Origin: Streptomyces prunicolor NBRC 13075
GTDB lineage: Bacteria; Actinomycetota; Actinomycetes; Streptomycetales; Streptomycetaceae
DNA length: 64,000 nt
Assembly (NCBI RefSeq): GCF_000367365.1
Contig: NZ_BARF01000084.1
Coordinates: 62,001 to 126,000 of the forward strand
Direction of reading: 5' to 3'
Part shown: positions 41,074 through 48,732 of the stretch, piece by piece
How the letters are laid out: every line of letters begins with the position of its first letter
How positions within the stretch are numbered: position 1 is the first letter of the stretch
Translations under genes and position numbers: made by a program
Notes under the pieces: generated by a model
Database searches by the model: none
Told to the model about the DNA's origin: nothing
The model's input: the letters and a program-made list of their open reading frames with translations, nothing else

Positions 41074-42246
41074 TCAGGCGGCGGCCTCGGCGTCCGGGTT
41101 GACGGTCAGGCCGCTGGCGCGGACCTCGGCGACCATCTCGGCCTTGCGGAGGTTCGCCATCGCCTTGGTCGCGATGTCCTGGAGGTGCTTGATGCGCAGG
41201 CGGTGACCGCCGATGCCGCCGGGGGTCCCGGCGAGCAGCAGGGCCAGCTCTTCCTCGTCGGTGGCCGCGAGCAGCGACAGGATCTCTCCGGCCTGGCCCA
41301 GCTTGTCGATCTTCCCGACGAGCTTGCTGCGGTCGGCGACGATCCGCTCCCGCTCCTCCTCGGGGAGGTCGAGGGTGCCCGGCAGGGCGTCCTGCCCGTT
41401 GTCCTTGCGGGCTGCGGTCGCCTCCTCGGAGAGGACGAAGAACGATCCCTGGTCCTCCTGGCGCCTCTCCTCGTCGTGGAGGGCCTGCGCGAAGGCCTCC
41501 GCGTCGCGGGCGCTCTTGAAGTCGCCGCGCACCCAGCGGCCGAGGAACCGCACCTGGTTCTGGTTGGACAGCTTCCCGACGTACCAGGCGAGGCCGACCG
41601 GCAGCTGGTTCTTGACGAGGGCTTCCTGGGCCTCCGGGCACAGGCGCAGCAGGTCGATCCGCCACTGGACGTACGCGGCGCTCTTGCCGACCAGCTCGGA
41701 GACCTCGTCGACCGTGTAGTCGGCGTCGACCAGCTTCTTGAAGGCCTTCGCCTCTTCGACGGCCGTCATGTCCGCGCGGCCGACGTTCTCGGCGACGGCC
41801 ATGGCAAACGTCTCGCGGCCCTCGCCGACGCCGTGCATGACGACGGCCTTCATCGTGGGGAGCTCGGCGATCTGAGCGGAACGCCACCGGCGCTCACCCA
41901 TGATCAACGTGTACCGCTTCGTCTCCGGTATGTACCGGACGGTGATCGGCTGGAGCTGGCCGAGCTTCTCCATGGACTTGGCCAGCTCGCGAAGCGCGGC
42001 CTCGTCGAAGTGCTCGCGGGGCTGACCCGGGTCGCGGTCGATCTTGTTGGTAGGGATCGTGCGGAGCTGCGTCCGCTGGCCGTCGCCGGCCTGCTGGGCG
42101 GTCTCCTTCTTCGCCGGGGCCGCCTTGGTCGCCTCGGTCGCCTTTCTCGCGGGCTTCTTCGCGGCCGGGGCCTTCCGCGCGGGCGCCTTCTTCGCGGGGG
42201 CCTCGGTGGCGGTCGCGGTGGTGGCCTCAGTGGCGGTGGCGGTCAT
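41074..42246 (-). CDS. ParB/RepB/Spo0J-family protein with histone H1-like tail
   Basis: 390 residues from ATG 42246; an in-frame ATG inside cassette D (42291) would add 15 residues but falls in the conserved cassette sequence. Residues 15-45 are Lys/Ala/Pro repeats (KKAPARKAPAAKKPARKA) like histone H1 tails. Residues ~62-150 are the ParB box domain (DPGQPREHFDEAALREL, MGERRWRSAQ), then a helix-turn-helix (YTVDEVSELVGKSAAYVQWRI). It likely binds specific DNA for partition, silencing or transcription. No ParA is seen in the window. Confidence 0.8.
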   Translation of the reverse strand: MTATATEATTATATEAPAKKAPARKAPAAKKPARKATEATKAAPAKKETAQQAGDGQRTQLRTIPTNKIDRDPGQPREHFDEAALRELAKSMEKLGQLQPITVRYIPETKRYTLIMGERRWRSAQIAELPTMKAVVMHGVGEGRETFAMAVAENVGRADMTAVEEAKAFKKLVDADYTVDEVSELVGKSAAYVQWRIDLLRLCPEAQEALVKNQLPVGLAWYVGKLSNQNQVRFLGRWVRGDFKSARDAEAFAQALHDEERRQEDQGSFFVLSEEATAARKDNGQDALPGTLDLPEEERERIVADRSKLVGKIDKLGQAGEILSLLAATDEEELALLLAGTPGGIGGHRLRIKHLQDIATKAMANLRKAEMVAEVRASGLTVNPDAEAAA

Positions 42247-42276
42247 AGCGCGTCCAATCGCTAGATGTGGGGTGGT

Positions 42277-42368
42277 TTGAACTACTTTCATTCTTTCCGA
42301 ATCAACTTGCCCTAGCCAGTTTTAACAAGCTGATTCAGCAAAAGAACTTCTAAGAAAACCGCAGGTCA
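42277..42368 (-). promoter_or_regulatory. Early structured intergenic cassette, copy D
   Basis: Reference copy: 11-bp arms GAATCAGCTTG/CAAGTTGATTC (one G-T pair) around TTAAAACTGGCTAGGG, with TTCTTAGAAGTTC upstream and GGAAAGAATGAAAGTAG downstream. It heads the ParB-like gene. Confidence 0.75.
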
Positions 42369-42863
42369 GCAGCCACATTCGCCGCTCGCGGCGGGCACCT
42401 GGAAGCACTTCGTGCAGGTGTTAGCGCGGACTGCAGCGGCCTTCACCTCGTTGCGGGCCCGGCCGCGCTCGCGGTTCACGAACTCGACCTTCCCGTTGTA
42501 GTCGCTCACGCGCTCCTCGAACCGCTGCTGTGCGACCCACTCCTGGGCGCTGCGCTCGCGGCGCTCCGCAGGCGCCATCGCGGCGTCGGCCGCCAGGGCG
42601 GCGCGCAGGCCGGCCTCCACGTCGGCGAGCTGGTCGGCGAACAGCCCCCAGTCGACCGTCGGCCGGGCGGCTGCGGCGATCCGGCCCGCGACCGCACGGA
42701 GCACGTTCCGGTCGAGTACGTCGCGCGTCACGGCCCGGCGGACGTCGATCGCCCAGGCGGTGTCGCCCTGGCCGACCAGGCGCCGAGAGAGGTCGAGCAC
42801 GTCGCCGGCCTCGCCGATCTCGGCAATCAGCTCGATCTCCTCGATGATGCTCGCGACGTTCAC
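42366..42863 (-). CDS. Early helical hypothetical protein
   Basis: 165 residues from GTG 42863 (AGAGGAG upstream). Nearly all helical, Ala/Arg/Glu-rich, with a likely coiled coil around 95-140, and a C-terminal CTKC...CGC that may bind zinc. Single gene between cassettes D and E. Not recognised. Confidence 0.55.
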   Translation of the reverse strand: MNVASIIEEIELIAEIGEAGDVLDLSRRLVGQGDTAWAIDVRRAVTRDVLDRNVLRAVAGRIAAAARPTVDWGLFADQLADVEAGLRAALAADAAMAPAERRERSAQEWVAQQRFEERVSDYNGKVEFVNRERGRARNEVKAAAVRANTCTKCFQVPAASGECGC

Positions 42864-42897
42864 TGCGCTCTCCTCTGGCCGTAGCTTGTGGGATGGT

Positions 42898-42989
42898 TTG
42901 AACTACTTTCATTCTGTCCGAAATGGCTTGCCCTAGCCAGTTTTGACAAGCCAATTCGGCAAAGGAACTTCTAAGAAACCCCAGGTCAG
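42898..42989 (-). promoter_or_regulatory. Early structured intergenic cassette, copy E
   Basis: Arms GAATTGGCTTG/CAAGCCATTTC pair except at one position, around a loop with ACTGGCTAGGG. Compared with copy D several stem positions change on both sides together. Here the cassette's TGACC boundary is about 60 bases from the upstream gene, showing that the boundary is part of the element and not just a stop codon. Confidence 0.75.
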
Positions 42990-43049
42990 AGGCGATGCAT
43001 GTCCTCTACTACCCCGGCTTTTCGGCGAGCATCGCCGCCATCTCCTAGA

Positions 43050-44096
43050 TCAGGCGGCCTTGGAGGCGGTGCTCACGAGTTGCTCGACGCGGCCGATGGC
43101 GTACGCGATCGCCGCGTTGGCCTGGACGTCGTCTCGCCGCTCGACCATGGCCCTGCGGTGCTCGATGGCCCGGGGCCACAGGTCGCCCTCATGGAGGGTG
43201 TCGCCGCAGGCGACCATGGCCTTCGCACCGAGGCCCCAGACGATCATGTTGACGGCGCACCCGGCCGCAGCGATGGGGTCGATCTCCTGCGCGAACCACG
43301 TGTAGTTCGCGGGGTCCAAGCCCATGGAGCGCAGGTGCTGGGCACCGGACCGGAACATGCCGCCGGTGCCCGCGCACGGGTCGAGGAACGAGTAGCCGTC
43401 GTGGATCTCGCCCGGGTCCCGGCCGATGATCTGAGCGGCCATCATGTCGCAGACCTCCGGCGGGGTGTGGTACTCGCCGAGGCCCTCGCGGGCCGACTTG
43501 TGCCGCAGGTTGGTGACCGTCCAGGACATGAGGTCAACCCAGGTGTTCATCTCGGGGTCTGCGTGGCCGGTGTGGTCGAGGGCGTTGGCATCCAGGGCCG
43601 CGTGGAACGTGTCGCGTACGGCGTTCAGCTCCTGCCTGGTGATGTCCCCTTCCGCCCAGGAGAACAGTGCCGAGGCGGTGTCGATGAGGTCGGGGCGGCG
43701 CAACCACCAGTAGGCGGCGACCTCGCGGACACACTGGAGCAGTTGGGGGGCGTCAAGGCCGCGGAAGAACTCGGCCAGGGTGCGCGCGTAGCCCTTCTGC
43801 GGCCACAGGGCGAGGGTGGCGACGACGCCCATAGGGATCTCCATCCGTGTGCCGCCGTAAGCGCGGTACCAGGCGGACGAGACGGCCTCACCGAAGGTGG
43901 CGCCATCGGCGGGGTTCAGCGTGTACTCAAGACGGCGTCGGCGCTCGGGACGCTCCGGGGTGCTGGCCGGCTGCGGGGGCTTGGGCGGGGCAGGCGCCCA
44001 CTGGCCCGCCGTCGGCTTGGGGAGAGTGATCGAGGCCTGGGGCTTGGGGGGTTCCGGCTCGTTGCCGAGCTCGGCGAACAGGTCGAGTTGCTCCAC
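43050..44096 (-). CDS. HsdM-like adenine methyltransferase lacking the catalytic NPPF box
   Basis: 348 residues from ATG 44096. The N-terminus is MEQLDLFAEL, giving a clamp-binding-like QLDLF at 3-7, then a Pro-rich linker. GEYHTPPEVCDMMA (208-220) and LDPCAGTGGM (238-247) are the HsdM-type AdoMet motifs. After GDTLHEGDL no N-P-P-(F/Y) box follows and the chain soon ends, so it is truncated relative to HsdM (~500 residues) and may be inactive, bind AdoMet only, or need a partner. No hsdR or hsdS is seen. Confidence 0.65.
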   Translation of the reverse strand: MEQLDLFAELGNEPEPPKPQASITLPKPTAGQWAPAPPKPPQPASTPERPERRRRLEYTLNPADGATFGEAVSSAWYRAYGGTRMEIPMGVVATLALWPQKGYARTLAEFFRGLDAPQLLQCVREVAAYWWLRRPDLIDTASALFSWAEGDITRQELNAVRDTFHAALDANALDHTGHADPEMNTWVDLMSWTVTNLRHKSAREGLGEYHTPPEVCDMMAAQIIGRDPGEIHDGYSFLDPCAGTGGMFRSGAQHLRSMGLDPANYTWFAQEIDPIAAAGCAVNMIVWGLGAKAMVACGDTLHEGDLWPRAIEHRRAMVERRDDVQANAAIAYAIGRVEQLVSTASKAA

Positions 44097-44119
44097 GGGT
44101 ACCTCCGTCGGGGATGGGA

Positions 44120-44206
44120 CCGGCCCGGTACCAGGCGCGCTCGGGGGGCGCTCGGTACCGGGCCGGGGTGGGTTGGGTTGGGTGGCCCGGCGGTTACCGC
44201 CGGGCC
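44120..44206 (-). terminator. Two successive intergenic hairpins
   Basis: Nearest the upstream gene, 10-bp arms (44197-44206 and 44184-44193, three-base loop) start nine bases after its stop. Further on, 13-bp perfect arms (44154-44166 and 44120-44132) enclose a 21-base loop. The first fits a terminator; the second lies in the leader of the HsdM-like gene. Confidence 0.55.
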
Positions 44207-44214
44207 GGGATGGG

Positions 44215-44736
44215 TCAGGGGCGGGGCATGCGGGCGCGTACCTCTTCGGCCGTCATGCGGGCGGTGATCTGGTCCACGACCGACTGGATGTCGTCGAGGT
44301 CGACGACGGGGTGCCAGGCGCCGAGGAGGTACACCCAGTCACCGAGGCTCAGGCCGTGCTCGTACGTCTTGGCGGGCGCCTCCTCGAAGGCCTCGGTGGC
44401 GTCCAGAAAGGCGCGGCAGCCCGCGTATTCGAGACGCTCGGCCTCGTTGGTGAAGGGGCAGGAGCTGGAGCCGGGGCCGGTCTTGCGGACCTTGGCTTCG
44501 AGCCGCTTGCGGAGAGTGGTGAAGGCCTTCCCGAAGTCGCCGCCTTCGGCGTCCTCCAGGAGCATCCGGTACGGGAGGGCGTTCGCGGCCTCGTCCACGA
44601 CCTTGCGCATTGCGCTGGGCTGGACGCCCTGGGCCATGTCGCGGAGGGACTCGGCAAGGGTGTCGCGTGCGGCCTTCTCTCGGGCGATCGCCTTGTTCGC
44701 GAGGGTCGTGAGGGTCTGGATGGTCTCGGCGTTCAT
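44215..44736 (-). CDS. Early helical hypothetical protein
   Basis: 173 residues from ATG 44736 (AAAGGCAGCGAA upstream). Helical, with a heptad-like first half (LTTLANKAIAREKAARDTLAESL) and a WVYLLGAWHPVVDLDD segment. First gene after cassette F and single gene before a hairpin. Not recognised. Confidence 0.55.
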   Translation of the reverse strand: MNAETIQTLTTLANKAIAREKAARDTLAESLRDMAQGVQPSAMRKVVDEAANALPYRMLLEDAEGGDFGKAFTTLRKRLEAKVRKTGPGSSSCPFTNEAERLEYAGCRAFLDATEAFEEAPAKTYEHGLSLGDWVYLLGAWHPVVDLDDIQSVVDQITARMTAEEVRARMPRP

Positions 44737-44767
44737 TTCGCTGCCTTTCGCGGCTTGTTGGTGCGTT

Positions 44768-44859
44768 TTGAACTACTTTCATTCTTTCCTAAATGATTTT
44801 CCCTAGCCAGTTTTAACAATCTAATTCAGCAAAAGAACTTCTAAGAAACCAGCAGGTCA
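44768..44859 (-). promoter_or_regulatory. Early structured intergenic cassette, copy F
   Basis: Primary sequence is well kept (TTAAAACTGGCTAGGG, GGAAAGAATGAAAGTAG) but the arms pair poorly, so this copy weakens the strict RNA-stem model or has decayed. Confidence 0.65.
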
Positions 44860-44864
44860 GAGGC

Positions 44865-45056
44865 CTATATGCGGTACCCCTTCCTCCGCAGGTCGGCGAG
44901 CTTGTTGTCGAGGCCCTGCCCTGCCGGGTCCGAGGTGGGGAGCCAGGCCAGAGGCTTGCCCGGCTCGGTGACGCGCCACCGGCTTCCCCTCTTGATCACC
45001 TCCGCGCCCTGCCCTCGCAGCTTGGCCACCAGGGCGTCCACCTTCTTCGACGTCAT
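44865..45056 (-). CDS. Small HicA-like protein
   Basis: 63 residues from ATG 45056 (GGAAGGA upstream). VDALVAKLRGQGAEVIKRGSRWRV, then a Pro/Asp turn and LADLRRKGYRI follow the layout of HicA-type double-stranded RNA-binding-fold proteins. The usual HicA catalytic His is not clearly present and no HicB antitoxin is adjacent, so a toxin role is doubtful. Confidence 0.45.
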   Translation of the reverse strand: MTSKKVDALVAKLRGQGAEVIKRGSRWRVTEPGKPLAWLPTSDPAGQGLDNKLADLRRKGYRI

Positions 45057-45097
45057 GTGCTGATTCCTTCCTTCATGGGTTGCGGGCGGTTCGGGGG

Positions 45098-46621
45098 TCA
45101 GACGGCGAGCTGCTGGGGGGCGCGGCGCGCGCGCTCAGCGGCGACGATCACCGCTGCGCGGGGCTCGTAGCAGGAGACGCAGAGGGACTCGTACCGCGGC
45201 TTCCTGCGCGTGCCTGTGTTCAGGCAGCGGGTCCGCTCGTGCCGCGGGGCGTTGCACTCGGTGTCGGTGCAGGCCGCCTTGCGGGGCTCCTGGTAGCCGA
45301 TCGCCCGGTGGTGGTGCGCCTGCCAGGCCTCGAAGTCCATCGGCGAGAACCAGCCGTCGGTGTCGGCCAGGCCGTCGGACACGTACCTGCCGTACGCGGC
45401 GCGCTCCTCGGCTTCGTCGCAGACATGGCCGGCCGCAGGCCAAGTGCCCGCCACGGCGGGGCTCGCCCCGAACAGGTCGAGCTGCTCGGGGGCCTCCGTG
45501 TTCGCGTCCAGCGGCGGCAGCTCCTCCGGCGGGTTGCAGCGCACCGACGGCAGCTCGGGCCTTGGCTGCGGATTCGCGGCGTCGGCGCGGAGCTCGGCGA
45601 CCACGTCCGGGGCGAGGTGGTGTTCCGCGATCTCCTCCTCGGTGGGCACCCATCCGGCGGGCCGACGCCGGCCGAGGCGGTAGGTCATGCCCTGCACCCC
45701 CGCCCACACATCCGACAGCCGCTCGTCCCGCTCCTCCCACGCATGCAGCTCGTCCAGGACGGCGTAGAACCTGTCCCGGTCCGCGCGCCGCCGTGCTTCC
45801 TCCTCGCGGAGGGCTTTGGCACGCCGTACGGCTTCCTCGCCACCGATGAGCGGCTGGAGCCGGTCGAACAGCTCCTCCTTGCGGTTCTTGGGGACCGGCT
45901 TCGGCTGTACCCGCTTCCAGACCGTGACCGCGCGACGGCCGTCCGCAGTGACGTTCACGGGTCGCCGTCCGAGAACGTCGAGGGCGCCCACGACGACGAA
46001 CCCGGCCTGCACGAGCGGCTTGAGGCGGTAGTCGGCGAGGCGCTGGCCAGCGCGCCCAGGCACGGGGACGTGCCGCAGCGAGCCGTCCGGGTCGATGCGG
46101 AGCTGGCCGGCCGCCGCACTGACCGCAAGCTCGGCCTGGCCCGGCGACCAGCCGAGGGCGAACGCCTGCGCTTCCTGGAGGCGCCGCTCCTTAGGGTCGA
46201 GGTCCTGCGGCGCGGCCGGGGTCGGCGGCGCGGCGACCGGCGGGGCGGCATCTTCGACCGGTTCCGGCTGCGCCGCTTCCTCGAGGACCGCCGGTGCGGC
46301 GGGCGGCGTCTCGCGGATGCGCTCGCCGGGCCCGTTGGAGACGTCGACCCAGGGCCGCGGTTTGTCGTCGCAGTACCGGATGGACACGCGGACCGCCCAG
46401 CCGCCGTCTTCGCTGACCCAGCGCTCGACGTCGTCGGCGTGCTCGGCGATCGTCTCGTCGGCGTGCTGGGTGAGGGTTACGACGTACGTGCAGATGCGCT
46501 CACCGTTGCGGTACTCGCCGGTGACGCGGAAGTCGCCGCCCCTCCCTTGGTCCAGGCCGAGGCGGCGAAGGGCTCGCGCGATAGCGACGCTCGGGCTTGT
46601 GGCGGTGGACTGTGTGGCCAT
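45098..46621 (-). CDS. Large early protein with clamp-binding-like motif and zinc site
   Basis: 507 residues from ATG 46621 (AGAGGAGA upstream). Residues 1-95 form a small alpha/beta domain. A Pro/Ala linker (100-140) leads to a basic helical centre (240-300). QLDLF at 380-384 matches the beta-clamp-binding consensus. The C-terminal part has CTDTEC ... RCLNTGTRRKPRYESLCVSC, probably a zinc-binding fold. Clamp-binding plus zinc and charged helices suggest action on replicating DNA, but no enzyme family is recognised. Confidence 0.55.
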   Translation of the reverse strand: MATQSTATSPSVAIARALRRLGLDQGRGGDFRVTGEYRNGERICTYVVTLTQHADETIAEHADDVERWVSEDGGWAVRVSIRYCDDKPRPWVDVSNGPGERIRETPPAAPAVLEEAAQPEPVEDAAPPVAAPPTPAAPQDLDPKERRLQEAQAFALGWSPGQAELAVSAAAGQLRIDPDGSLRHVPVPGRAGQRLADYRLKPLVQAGFVVVGALDVLGRRPVNVTADGRRAVTVWKRVQPKPVPKNRKEELFDRLQPLIGGEEAVRRAKALREEEARRRADRDRFYAVLDELHAWEERDERLSDVWAGVQGMTYRLGRRRPAGWVPTEEEIAEHHLAPDVVAELRADAANPQPRPELPSVRCNPPEELPPLDANTEAPEQLDLFGASPAVAGTWPAAGHVCDEAEERAAYGRYVSDGLADTDGWFSPMDFEAWQAHHHRAIGYQEPRKAACTDTECNAPRHERTRCLNTGTRRKPRYESLCVSCYEPRAAVIVAAERARRAPQQLAV

Positions 46622-46646
46622 CGGTCTTCTCCTCTCGGGAAGGTGA

Positions 46647-46670
46647 CCGGCGGGGCCGGAGCCCCGCCGG
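46647..46670 (-). terminator. Intergenic hairpin
   Basis: 10-bp perfect arms (46661-46670 and 46647-46656) with a four-base loop, seven bases after the stop of the 46.7-kb gene. Confidence 0.55.
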
Positions 46671-46677
46671 GTGGTGG

Positions 46678-46962
46678 TCAGATGCGGGCGGCGGCCAGAG
46701 CGGCGTCGACGATGCCGATCGTCTGACCCCAGGTGGCTTCGACGTCGGTGAGCTCGGTGCCGCCGTAGCCCTCGCTGCCGGTGATCCGCGCCCTGGTCGG
46801 CGTGGCCTGGCCGGCCTCGTCGGTGCCCATGCCGGGCAGGAGGACCGTCCAGGTCTGACCCTCGTGATTGACCTCGGTGACCTTGCCGAGGTTCGTCTGA
46901 ATCCACGTGGTGGAGGTGGCTGCGGCGGCGAACACGGCGGTGGTGGTGGTGGTGGCGTCCAT
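46678..46962 (-). CDS. Small early hypothetical protein
   Basis: 94 residues from ATG 46962 (GGGAG upstream). Thr-rich start, then a beta-rich domain (WIQTNLGKVTEVNHEGQTW, VLLPGMG). Cassette G's leader ATG is in frame 16 codons upstream. Not recognised. Confidence 0.5.
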   Translation of the reverse strand: MDATTTTTAVFAAAATSTTWIQTNLGKVTEVNHEGQTWTVLLPGMGTDEAGQATPTRARITGSEGYGGTELTDVEATWGQTIGIVDAALAAARI

Positions 46963-46994
46963 GGCGGGCTCCCGTTCTCTGCTGGTTGGTGTGT

Positions 46995-47085
46995 TTTGAA
47001 CTATTTTCATTCTTTCCGAAACGACTTGCCCTAGCCAGTTTTAACAAGCCGTTTCGGCAAAAGAACTTCTAAGAAACCGCAGGTC
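46995..47085 (-). promoter_or_regulatory. Early structured intergenic cassette, copy G
   Basis: Arms GAAACGGCTTG/CAAGTCGTTTC pair fully (one G-T) around TTAAAACTGGCTAGGG. The stem differs from copies A, D and E at matching positions on both sides. Confidence 0.75.
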
Positions 47086-47105
47086 AGGAGCCCATCAGGC
47101 GGTCG

Positions 47106-47297
47106 TCAGGCAGTGCGCCTCATGTCGATTTCCGGCCGCCGCAGCTCTTCGGTGACCTCCTCGACGGTCGGTCCGCCCTGCCAGGTGAGGGACGGCCTCA
47201 CGTCCTGCGGCTCGCGCAGCACCCACCCGGCGTCCGGCCAGATCAGCCGCACCCGGTACAGGATCCGGTCGAGGGGCACCGGGCCCTTCGCGGTCAC
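47106..47297 (-). CDS. Small early hypothetical protein
   Basis: 63 residues from GTG 47297 (GTGA overlap with the upstream stop). Beta-alpha pattern (ILYRVRLIWPDAGWVL, then PTVEEVTEELRRPEIDMRR). Overlap supports real translation. Not recognised. Confidence 0.5.
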   Translation of the reverse strand: MTAKGPVPLDRILYRVRLIWPDAGWVLREPQDVRPSLTWQGGPTVEEVTEELRRPEIDMRRTA

Positions 47298-47821
47298 TGG
47301 CCGAGCTCCGCATGACCGTTGAGGCCCGCCAGCCTGCGGACCATCGGCCAGGCGTCGGCCTCGTACTTGCTCACGACCCCGTCCACGTGGCCGTGCCGGT
47401 CCGGCAGGGCGTCGCCGTCCGCGTCGACGTGGCCGGTCACGGCCTCCTCGTACTCGTGGACCAGTTCGGCGGCCTGGTCCGCGAGGTCGTCGAGGTCGCG
47501 CTGCCGCTGATACTCGGTCCGCAGGTCGCTCCAGTGGATTCCCCGCTCGCCGTCCGGCAGGCCCTCGTGGGACTCGTCGGCGATGACGTAGCAGTCGATC
47601 GTCTCGTCGGCCACCATGTGCCAGGCGAGGGCCTTCACCCAGGCCTTCTCGGTGGAGCACTCGTCGACCACGTACGTGGTGGGCCGCGTGCCGTCGTAGC
47701 GCTCGGGTCCGGCGACGGTGACGGTGAACGGCCGAACGGTCTGCCGGTAGTCGAGGGGCAGGTTGCCGTACACGGGCTCGCCGCCGAAGCGCTCGGGGGT
47801 CTGGATGTCGTGCTGGCTCAT
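47294..47821 (-). CDS. Early acidic hypothetical protein
   Basis: 175 residues from ATG 47821 (AGGACG upstream). Acidic, with TYVVDECSTEKAWVKALAWHMVADE near the middle and a long helix DLDDLADQAAELVHEYEEAV. Not recognised. Coupled to the 47.1-kb gene by a GTGA overlap. Confidence 0.5.
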   Translation of the reverse strand: MSQHDIQTPERFGGEPVYGNLPLDYRQTVRPFTVTVAGPERYDGTRPTTYVVDECSTEKAWVKALAWHMVADETIDCYVIADESHEGLPDGERGIHWSDLRTEYQRQRDLDDLADQAAELVHEYEEAVTGHVDADGDALPDRHGHVDGVVSKYEADAWPMVRRLAGLNGHAELGQ

Positions 47822-47849
47822 GCTCGTCGTCCTGTTCTGTGCGAGGTGG

Positions 47850-48731
47850 TCAGTCTGCGAGGTGCGCGCGGAGTGCTTCGCCGGCGGCCCTCACGCGCTC
47901 GGCGGTCCAGCCGGACCCGGACAGGGTCAGCCGGGCCCGCTCGTTCCTCGGACCGTCGACGGCGACGATCTTCACGCTCATCGTCGCCACGTCGACGCCG
48001 AACCAGAGGTCGCCGACGGCCGGAGGCGTCATCTCCCGCGCCTGCCGCCAGTGGACCGGCACCCGTTCCTCGTCGGCGCCGTCCGGGCCGGGACATGCTT
48101 GGGAGATCGCGTTCAGCAGCTCGTCGCCGTGCGCGCAGTCGCCGTGGTGGTGGAGGAGGGCGACCCCGGTCCTGGCCACTCGGAAGGCGTGCCGGGTGAA
48201 CGACGGCCAGGTCTTCGTGACGATGGAGCAGCCCCAGGCGGGGACGCGGGCTGTGCGTTCCAGCCAGAAGCCCTCACCGTGCTCGTCGATGTACGGGCGG
48301 CCGAGGTCCCAGCCGCGCACGCGGGCCATGGCGTCCCAGCCCAGTGGCGGCCGGTTGCGGTAGTCGCGGTCGTCGGGGCCGGTCGTCAGCCACAGGCGCC
48401 AGCCGTCCGGGCCGGTGAACATCGTGTCGGCCGCGAAGACCGGCTCGATGCGGACCAGGACCCGGGGGACGTTCACCGGAATGACGGTCCACTGCTCGTC
48501 GACGGCCTGTCGCACCGGGCAGTCGTTGCAGTCACCGCGGTTGACGCAGGGCCCGAACCCTCCCCAGCGGGCCCGCCGGGTGTCGTGGGACTCCAGCAGC
48601 GACCCCCAGCGTCGGGGCCGCAGGGCGCACTGATTCGGCAGGCCGAAGTGAGCGTTGAGGCTCAGCCTGTTCCACCCCTTCCCGTCCGGTCCGCCGGCCG
48701 GGGCCTCGGGTGCACGCAGGAAGATCGGCAT
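47850..48731 (-). CDS. Early hypothetical protein with cysteine cluster
   Basis: 293 residues from ATG 48731 (AGGGAGAG upstream). GPCVNRGDCNDCPVRQAVDE near residue 60 is a C-x6-C-x2-C cluster that may hold zinc or an iron-sulphur centre. The rest is W- and R-rich alpha/beta (VIPVNVPRVLVRIEPVF, GWRLWLTTGPDDRDYR). No family recognised. It ends 28 bases before the 47.8-kb start, so the two are probably cotranscribed. Confidence 0.5.
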   Translation of the reverse strand: MPIFLRAPEAPAGGPDGKGWNRLSLNAHFGLPNQCALRPRRWGSLLESHDTRRARWGGFGPCVNRGDCNDCPVRQAVDEQWTVIPVNVPRVLVRIEPVFAADTMFTGPDGWRLWLTTGPDDRDYRNRPPLGWDAMARVRGWDLGRPYIDEHGEGFWLERTARVPAWGCSIVTKTWPSFTRHAFRVARTGVALLHHHGDCAHGDELLNAISQACPGPDGADEERVPVHWRQAREMTPPAVGDLWFGVDVATMSVKIVAVDGPRNERARLTLSGSGWTAERVRAAGEALRAHLAD

Positions 48732-48732
48732 C

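Noticed and set aside
42247..42291. Upstream ATG in cassette D as the ParB start
   Set aside because: The same ATG-containing sequence is kept in cassettes where it is out of frame with the gene, so its conservation is not evidence for that start.
44865..45056. Toxin-antitoxin locus
   Set aside because: The HicA-like protein lacks a clear catalytic His and a HicB partner next to it.
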